This document shows, piece by piece, positions 32,264 to 35,074 of a stretch of DNA of 35,074 nucleotides; positions within the stretch are counted from its first letter, which is position 1; every line of letters begins with the position of its first letter. The stretch is from an uncultured Bacilli bacterium (GTDB taxonomy: Bacteria; Bacillota_I; Bacilli_A; RF39; UBA660). The position numbers and the translations under genes are program-made. The notes under the pieces are model-generated. The model searched no databases and had not been told where the DNA came from. It saw nothing but the letters and a program-made list of their open reading frames with translations. The stretch lies in assembly GCA_910586425.1 (NCBI GenBank), contig CAJUHL010000002.1, positions 1-35,074 of the forward strand, read 5' to 3'.

Positions 32264-32557
32264 GTGAGCAGGAACACAAAAAAAAATACTCAAAGGAATA
32301 TCATAAGATATTCAATCCTTCATAAAGGATATGCGACCATTAGCGATGTTCGAAATTTTATCCCATGTGGATATGAAAAGGCATTATTTATTTTATCGAA
32401 AGAAATGTCAGATGCACAAAAAGAGGGAAAGACAACACTAAACGGAATTAGTTCCAAACGACTTTTAAAATACGTTGATTTGACTGACGATGAAATAAGA
32501 AAATATGCCGAGGAAGAAAAAAAGGAACTCAGTTCCAAATATTTCCAAAAAGAGTAA
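32264..32557 (+). CDS. Small element protein, possibly excisionase-like; start disputed by an A9 run
   Basis: The frame from GTG 32264 encodes 97 residues: a basic N-terminus, a helix-turn-helix-like segment (ATISDVRNFIPCGYEKALFILSKEMSDAQKEGK), LNGISSKRLLKYVDL and a charged helical tail. It resembles in form small DNA-binding or excisionase proteins that follow repressors in integrative elements. GTG 32264 has no ribosome-binding site, while ATG 32251/32257, which has AGAAAGG upstream, is in another frame that joins this one only if the nine A at 32278-32286 slip. Either a frameshift is present or translation is poor. Confidence 0.55.
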   Translation: MSRNTKKNTQRNIIRYSILHKGYATISDVRNFIPCGYEKALFILSKEMSDAQKEGKTTLNGISSKRLLKYVDLTDDEIRKYAEEEKKELSSKYFQKE

Positions 32558-32651
32558 CAAAAGGTAGAAAGGAAAAATCTTCATTTTATACAATATTTGC
32601 GGGTTGCAAAACCGGAAAGGGGTGTAAAGATGAAGAAACTGGTTTTATTGA

Positions 32652-32828
32652 ATGAACGAAAAGAAAACCAAAATCGAAATTACGATTCAAGTTGATCCGT
32701 CGGATAACTGCACAGTTGTCTTAGAAACTGGCGACATCGAGAAAGAAACAGTGCTTGATATTCTGAAACAATGCGTTGAAAAAGTAGAAAATATTAAAGA
32801 AAAGGAGATTGATATTGATGGAAGTTAG
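32652..32828 (+). CDS. Hypothetical 58-residue acidic protein
   Basis: ATG 32652 to TAG 32826-32828. N-terminal TKIEITIQVDPSDNCTVVLETG suggests a beta hairpin, then a helix (ETVLDILKQCVEKVENIKEKE). It overlaps the 3' end of a 21-codon ORF starting at 32631 (GGGGTG site, MKKLVLLNERKENQ), which could couple its translation, and its end overlaps the next gene by 11 bp. Family not recognised. Confidence 0.5.
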   Translation: MNEKKTKIEITIQVDPSDNCTVVLETGDIEKETVLDILKQCVEKVENIKEKEIDIDGS

Positions 32829-33120
32829 AACAAATGTAAGAATTGTAAAAGGAATTTTAAGTAAAGCAAAGAAAGAAAATCGTGTACTAAATGAGGTTGA
32901 AACATCACGTATTCAAGAATGCTTGAATGAGATTTTAAAAGAAAGTATTGCTGTGGAAGAAAACATGGAGAACATGGATCAAAACACTGCAAAATACGAG
33001 ATCGTGATTGAATGTGTAAAAAATGTTTTGGATAGCTTGATTGAAAATCCCGGACGTCTTGATTATACAATTGATGCGATGACTGATGTGCTTGAAAAAA
33101 TGGATAAGGTTGGTTTATAA
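32818..33120 (+). CDS. Hypothetical 100-residue helical protein
   Basis: ATG 32818 with AAAGGAG about 10 bases upstream. Entirely helical, amphipathic, charged (VETSRIQECLNEILKESIAVEENMENM). No HTH or membrane segment. A terminator (33126-33152) follows directly, closing the unit that begins after the repressor. Function unknown. Confidence 0.6.
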   Translation: MEVRTNVRIVKGILSKAKKENRVLNEVETSRIQECLNEILKESIAVEENMENMDQNTAKYEIVIECVKNVLDSLIENPGRLDYTIDAMTDVLEKMDKVGL

Positions 33121-33125
33121 AAAAG

Positions 33126-33152
33126 TCGGCACCTAAAATTGGTGCTGATTTT
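33126..33152 (+). terminator. Terminator of first rightward unit
   Basis: TCGGCACC (33126-33133) pairs with GGTGCTGA (33141-33148), then TTTT. Confidence 0.75.
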
Positions 33153-33191
33153 AGTATCATATCAGCCTGACGAAAACGCTATAATAAAAAA

Positions 33192-33220
33192 CTTGTTATC
33201 TTCATCCAGATATGCCATAA
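33192..33220 (+). promoter_or_regulatory. Promoter of second rightward unit
   Basis: TTGTTA (33192-33197), 17-bp spacer, CATAAT (33215-33220). Confidence 0.6.
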
Positions 33221-33226
33221 TGTGGA

Positions 33227-33244
33227 TGGTATACAAAAACAAGT
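33227..33244 (+). promoter_or_regulatory. Third copy of 18-bp operator-like motif
   Basis: GGTATACAAAAACAAGTC, 16 of 18 identical to the copy at 32158. It lies at the predicted transcription start of the 33262 unit, where a repressor would block initiation. Confidence 0.6.
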
Positions 33245-33261
33245 CATATAGGGAGATAAGA

Positions 33262-33438
33262 ATGTACAAGAAATATGATAGATACAAAATCATTGATTCC
33301 GAATCAGATAGGTACAAACAGTTTTTCACTATCGTCGATGTGAAAGGTAATACTGTTTATTATGCGTTTGATGGAGAAGATTCAATTTATAGTTTTCAAG
33401 TCGGATCTTCTTTCGAAAACGAAATTCTAGGGATTTAG
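33262..33438 (+). CDS. Hypothetical 58-residue protein
   Basis: ATG 33262 follows AGGGAGAT by 4 bases; the longer frame upstream runs through the promoter and is not coding. Tyr-rich with a beta-strand pattern (QFFTIVDVKGNTVYYAFDGEDSIYSFQVG), perhaps a small SH3-like or beta-barrel domain. Not recognised. Confidence 0.55.
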   Translation: MYKKYDRYKIIDSESDRYKQFFTIVDVKGNTVYYAFDGEDSIYSFQVGSSFENEILGI

Positions 33439-33476
33439 GAACGCAGTTCTTAAAGGAGAAGGGAAGGTAAATTGCT

Positions 33477-33893
33477 ATGTTAAGAAATGTTCGTGATATT
33501 TTAAATGAAAATGCCGTAGGCTTTAAATTGACAGCATGGAACTCTGTTCGCATGTGCGTGGAATATGCGATGAAACCACACAATTTAATCTATATGGATG
33601 GCGGTTATAAATATTTTGCAGAGGATAAGAATACACGGTCGTTTATCGAACGTGCCATGAGTGATTTAGCGTGTGAAACGTTCTCAAAGTTTCGAGTTTA
33701 CTTTTCCGAGCAAAGACCACTTTGGGATGAAGAAAAGTGGCTGACAAGATACGATGAATTTATGGAAGAGCTAAACAGTGATTTCAATGAAGGTCTGGAA
33801 GATGTAAAACTCCATTATTTTATCTATCTGCGAAGTGAACATCGAATCATGATCTTATACTCGGCAGATTACGATTTTTTTCAAGAAGGATAA
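33477..33893 (+). CDS. Hypothetical 138-residue protein
   Basis: Preceded by a purine-rich AGGAGAAGGGAAGG. Mixed alpha/beta with aromatic-rich stretches (SFIERAMSDLACETFSKFRVYFSEQRPLWDEEKWLTRYDEF). Acidic, soluble, ends YSADYDFFQEG. No family recognised. It lies between small element genes and the sigma-like regulator. Confidence 0.65.
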   Translation: MLRNVRDILNENAVGFKLTAWNSVRMCVEYAMKPHNLIYMDGGYKYFAEDKNTRSFIERAMSDLACETFSKFRVYFSEQRPLWDEEKWLTRYDEFMEELNSDFNEGLEDVKLHYFIYLRSEHRIMILYSADYDFFQEG

Positions 33894-33923
33894 GTTAAAA
33901 GTTTTTTAGAAAGTAGGTGCAAA

Positions 33924-34412
33924 ATGAAAGATACAATTAAGTTGTTTGATTGTAATATCGATGTCGAGCAGACACAGAAAAAAGGTGAAAAAGTCTGTGA
34001 GGATTATGCACCGCTTTTGCAAAAAAGATTGAAACTTTTAAACAAATCTTTAATCTCCTGTGGCAGTTTGATTCAAGTCGGCAACGATTCCAAAAGCAGA
34101 AATGGTACTGAAATAGGATATTTAAATCGTTTGGCTTTGGAAGACGATCAGGTTGCCAGATTCATGAAGCTGATTGATGATGTAATCAAGATTGATCTAC
34201 ATGCTGGTAAGTTTTTGAAATATAGATATCTTGACGAAAATTCTATACAAGAAATAGCAGAAAGATTAGGAATATCCAGAAGAACGGTATACAATATCAT
34301 GCCTAGAGCTTATTACTATGTAGCTGAATGGTCGCATAATGTAGTGTTTATTGTTAAAAAAACCTATAGCTTCCATCTAAAAACAGAAAATCTTTATAAT
34401 AAATTATCTTGA
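33924..34412 (+). CDS. ArpU/sigma-like regulator with C-terminal HTH
   Basis: 162 residues. The C-terminal sigma-70 region-4-like HTH is clear: YRYLDENSIQEIAERLGISRRTVYNIMPRAYYYVAEW (about 108-145). The N-terminal half is helical and has KSRNGTEIGYLNRLALEDDQVARFMKLIDDVI. This form is typical of ArpU/RinA-type late-gene activators of phages and related elements. TAGGTG lies 6 bases before ATG. A terminator follows the stop. Confidence 0.75.
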   Translation: MKDTIKLFDCNIDVEQTQKKGEKVCEDYAPLLQKRLKLLNKSLISCGSLIQVGNDSKSRNGTEIGYLNRLALEDDQVARFMKLIDDVIKIDLHAGKFLKYRYLDENSIQEIAERLGISRRTVYNIMPRAYYYVAEWSHNVVFIVKKTYSFHLKTENLYNKLS

Positions 34413-34423
34413 TATTTTTCACC

Positions 34424-34447
34424 AGAGAGGAATGCCTCTCTTTTTTT
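34424..34447 (+). terminator. Terminator after sigma-like regulator
   Basis: AGAGAGG (34424-34430), loop AATG, CCTCTCT (34435-34441), T-run to 34447. Confidence 0.9.
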
Positions 34448-34523
34448 CTTTTGTCTATAAAACAGCGTATCACGCACAGAAAGGGGGCAAATTTCAACGG
34501 AATTGATAAAGACGAATAAATAT
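34443..34523 (+). repeat. 80-bp direct repeat, copy 1
   Basis: From TTTTTCTTTTGT to TAAATAT; core includes the hairpin GCGTATCACGC and CACGCACAGAAAGGGGGC. Copy 2 is at 34646-34727. Between the copies a 25-codon ORF (34540-34617, AGGATAAAG site) is the only coding hint, and weak. Confidence 0.75.
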
Positions 34524-34645
34524 AATACCAGGATAAAGAATGCTTAAATTTCCTTTTAAACGTGCAAATGAAACAGTGATGAGTCAAAAGGATCTATTTG
34601 TGTTTTTAAAAGTATAGAGATGTTCCTCAAAAAGTCTTTCAATGC

Positions 34646-34727
34646 TTTTTCTTTTGTTCAATAAAACGGCGTGTCACGCACAGAAAGAGGGCGAAATTCA
34701 ATGAAACAGAAAAAGATGAGTAAATAT
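34646..34727 (+). repeat. 80-bp direct repeat, copy 2
   Basis: Imperfect copy of 34443-34523; the hairpin becomes GCGTGTCACGC, a substitution in the loop, while CACGCACAGAAAG is unchanged. The conserved hairpin suggests a protein-binding or processing site. Confidence 0.75.
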
Positions 34728-34977
34728 TAGTCCAAGATAGAGATTTGCCTCAGAATCGTTTCTAGGCGTATTGATTTTGTATGTAGGATAAAAAATGAGT
34801 CTGAGATGTGAGAGGTTTTTTCAATGTAATCCAAAATATATTCCAGAATAAAATGATGAGGAATCATTTTATGTCCTCTATATAAGGACTGTTTATATAC
34901 TTGTTTATATATCTTGTTTATATATCTTGTTTAGGAGGTGTGAAATCTGCTTTATATAAAGGGAAATTTGCATCCAT
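34728..34977. other. AT-rich non-coding region before iterons
   Basis: No gene seen. It contains a perfect hairpin ATAAAATGAT-GAGGA-ATCATTTTAT (34848-34872) and tandem TTGTTTATATATC-type repeats of 12-13 bp (34890-34933), which would melt easily, then AGGAGG at 34933-34938 with no well-spaced start codon. Confidence 0.6.
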
Positions 34978-35074
34978 ATGTTACCAAAAAATCACCTATA
35001 TGTTGCCAAAAAATCACCTTATGTTGCCAAAAAATCACCTTATGTTGCCAAAAAATCACCTTATGTTGCCAAAA
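34978..35074 (+). repeat. Iteron array (at least five units), probable replication origin
   Basis: Units built on ATGTTGCCAAAAAATCACC begin at 34978, 35000, 35021, 35042 and 35063; spacing 22 then 21 bp, the first with TTACC for TTGCC. The array continues beyond the window. 21-22-bp spacing equals two helical turns, as in plasmid iterons bound by a Rep protein, and an AT-rich repeat block lies just upstream. Origin function is inferred. Confidence 0.75.

Noticed and set aside
34978..35074. CRISPR array
   Set aside because: Units are contiguous 21-22 bp with no variable spacers; they are tandem iterons.
34940..35074. ORF from GTG 34940 reading through the iterons (MLPKNHL repeats)
   Set aside because: AGGAGG is only one base away from the GTG, and the first interval is 22 bp, which breaks the heptapeptide register. 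Coding cannot be fully excluded because the frame is open at the window edge.

Overview
The window is AT-rich and uses the standard bacterial code (no in-frame UGA in the long genes). Gene order, Firmicutes-type leaders and strong TTGACA/TATAAT promoters point to a low-GC Bacillota or Mollicutes-related gut-type lineage. The RpoB rifampicin pocket has Asn where E. coli has His526, a change known from Mollicutes. No finer placement is possible from sequence alone.

Three zones are visible. (1) Positions 1-6370 are an accessory zone of decayed mobile elements: a half-length Ppx/GppA-like protein, a divergent adenylosuccinate-synthetase homologue with a PurZ-like active-site change, a 5'-truncated MobV relaxase, a 1.6-kb non-coding block and a serine-recombinase stub. 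The block has two inverted copies of a type I toxin-antitoxin-like cassette (22-residue hydrophobic peptide plus convergent antisense RNA) flanking about 800 nt of nested helices that look like a giant ornate RNA. The zone abuts the 3' end of tRNA-Gly.

(2) Positions 6375-28982 are chromosomal core: tRNA-Cys/tRNA-Gly, an LCP-PASTA wall protein, a ZIP transporter, an orphan pseudopilin, a probable 6S RNA, ftsK/spoIIIE, two coiled-coil proteins, a phosphoesterase, then secE-nusG-(unknown)-rplK-rplA-rplJ-rplL-ybxB-rpoB-rpoC. Internal promoters and leaders (L1-type hairpins, an L10 leader with attenuator, an rplL-ybxB hairpin) tune this transcription and translation supercluster. Two -35 boxes contain the stop codon of the preceding gene. 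After the rpoC terminator come a Nudix-fold regulator with a degenerate catalytic box, a pilin-like protein and an unknown convergent gene.

(3) Positions 29000-35074 are a second accessory zone: a MazF/PemK-like toxin with a frameshifted partner, then an integrative element with tyrosine integrase, Xre repressor, an 18-bp operator-like motif in three copies, small unknown genes, an ArpU/sigma-like regulator, two 80-bp direct repeats, and an iteron array that runs off the end and looks like a replication origin.
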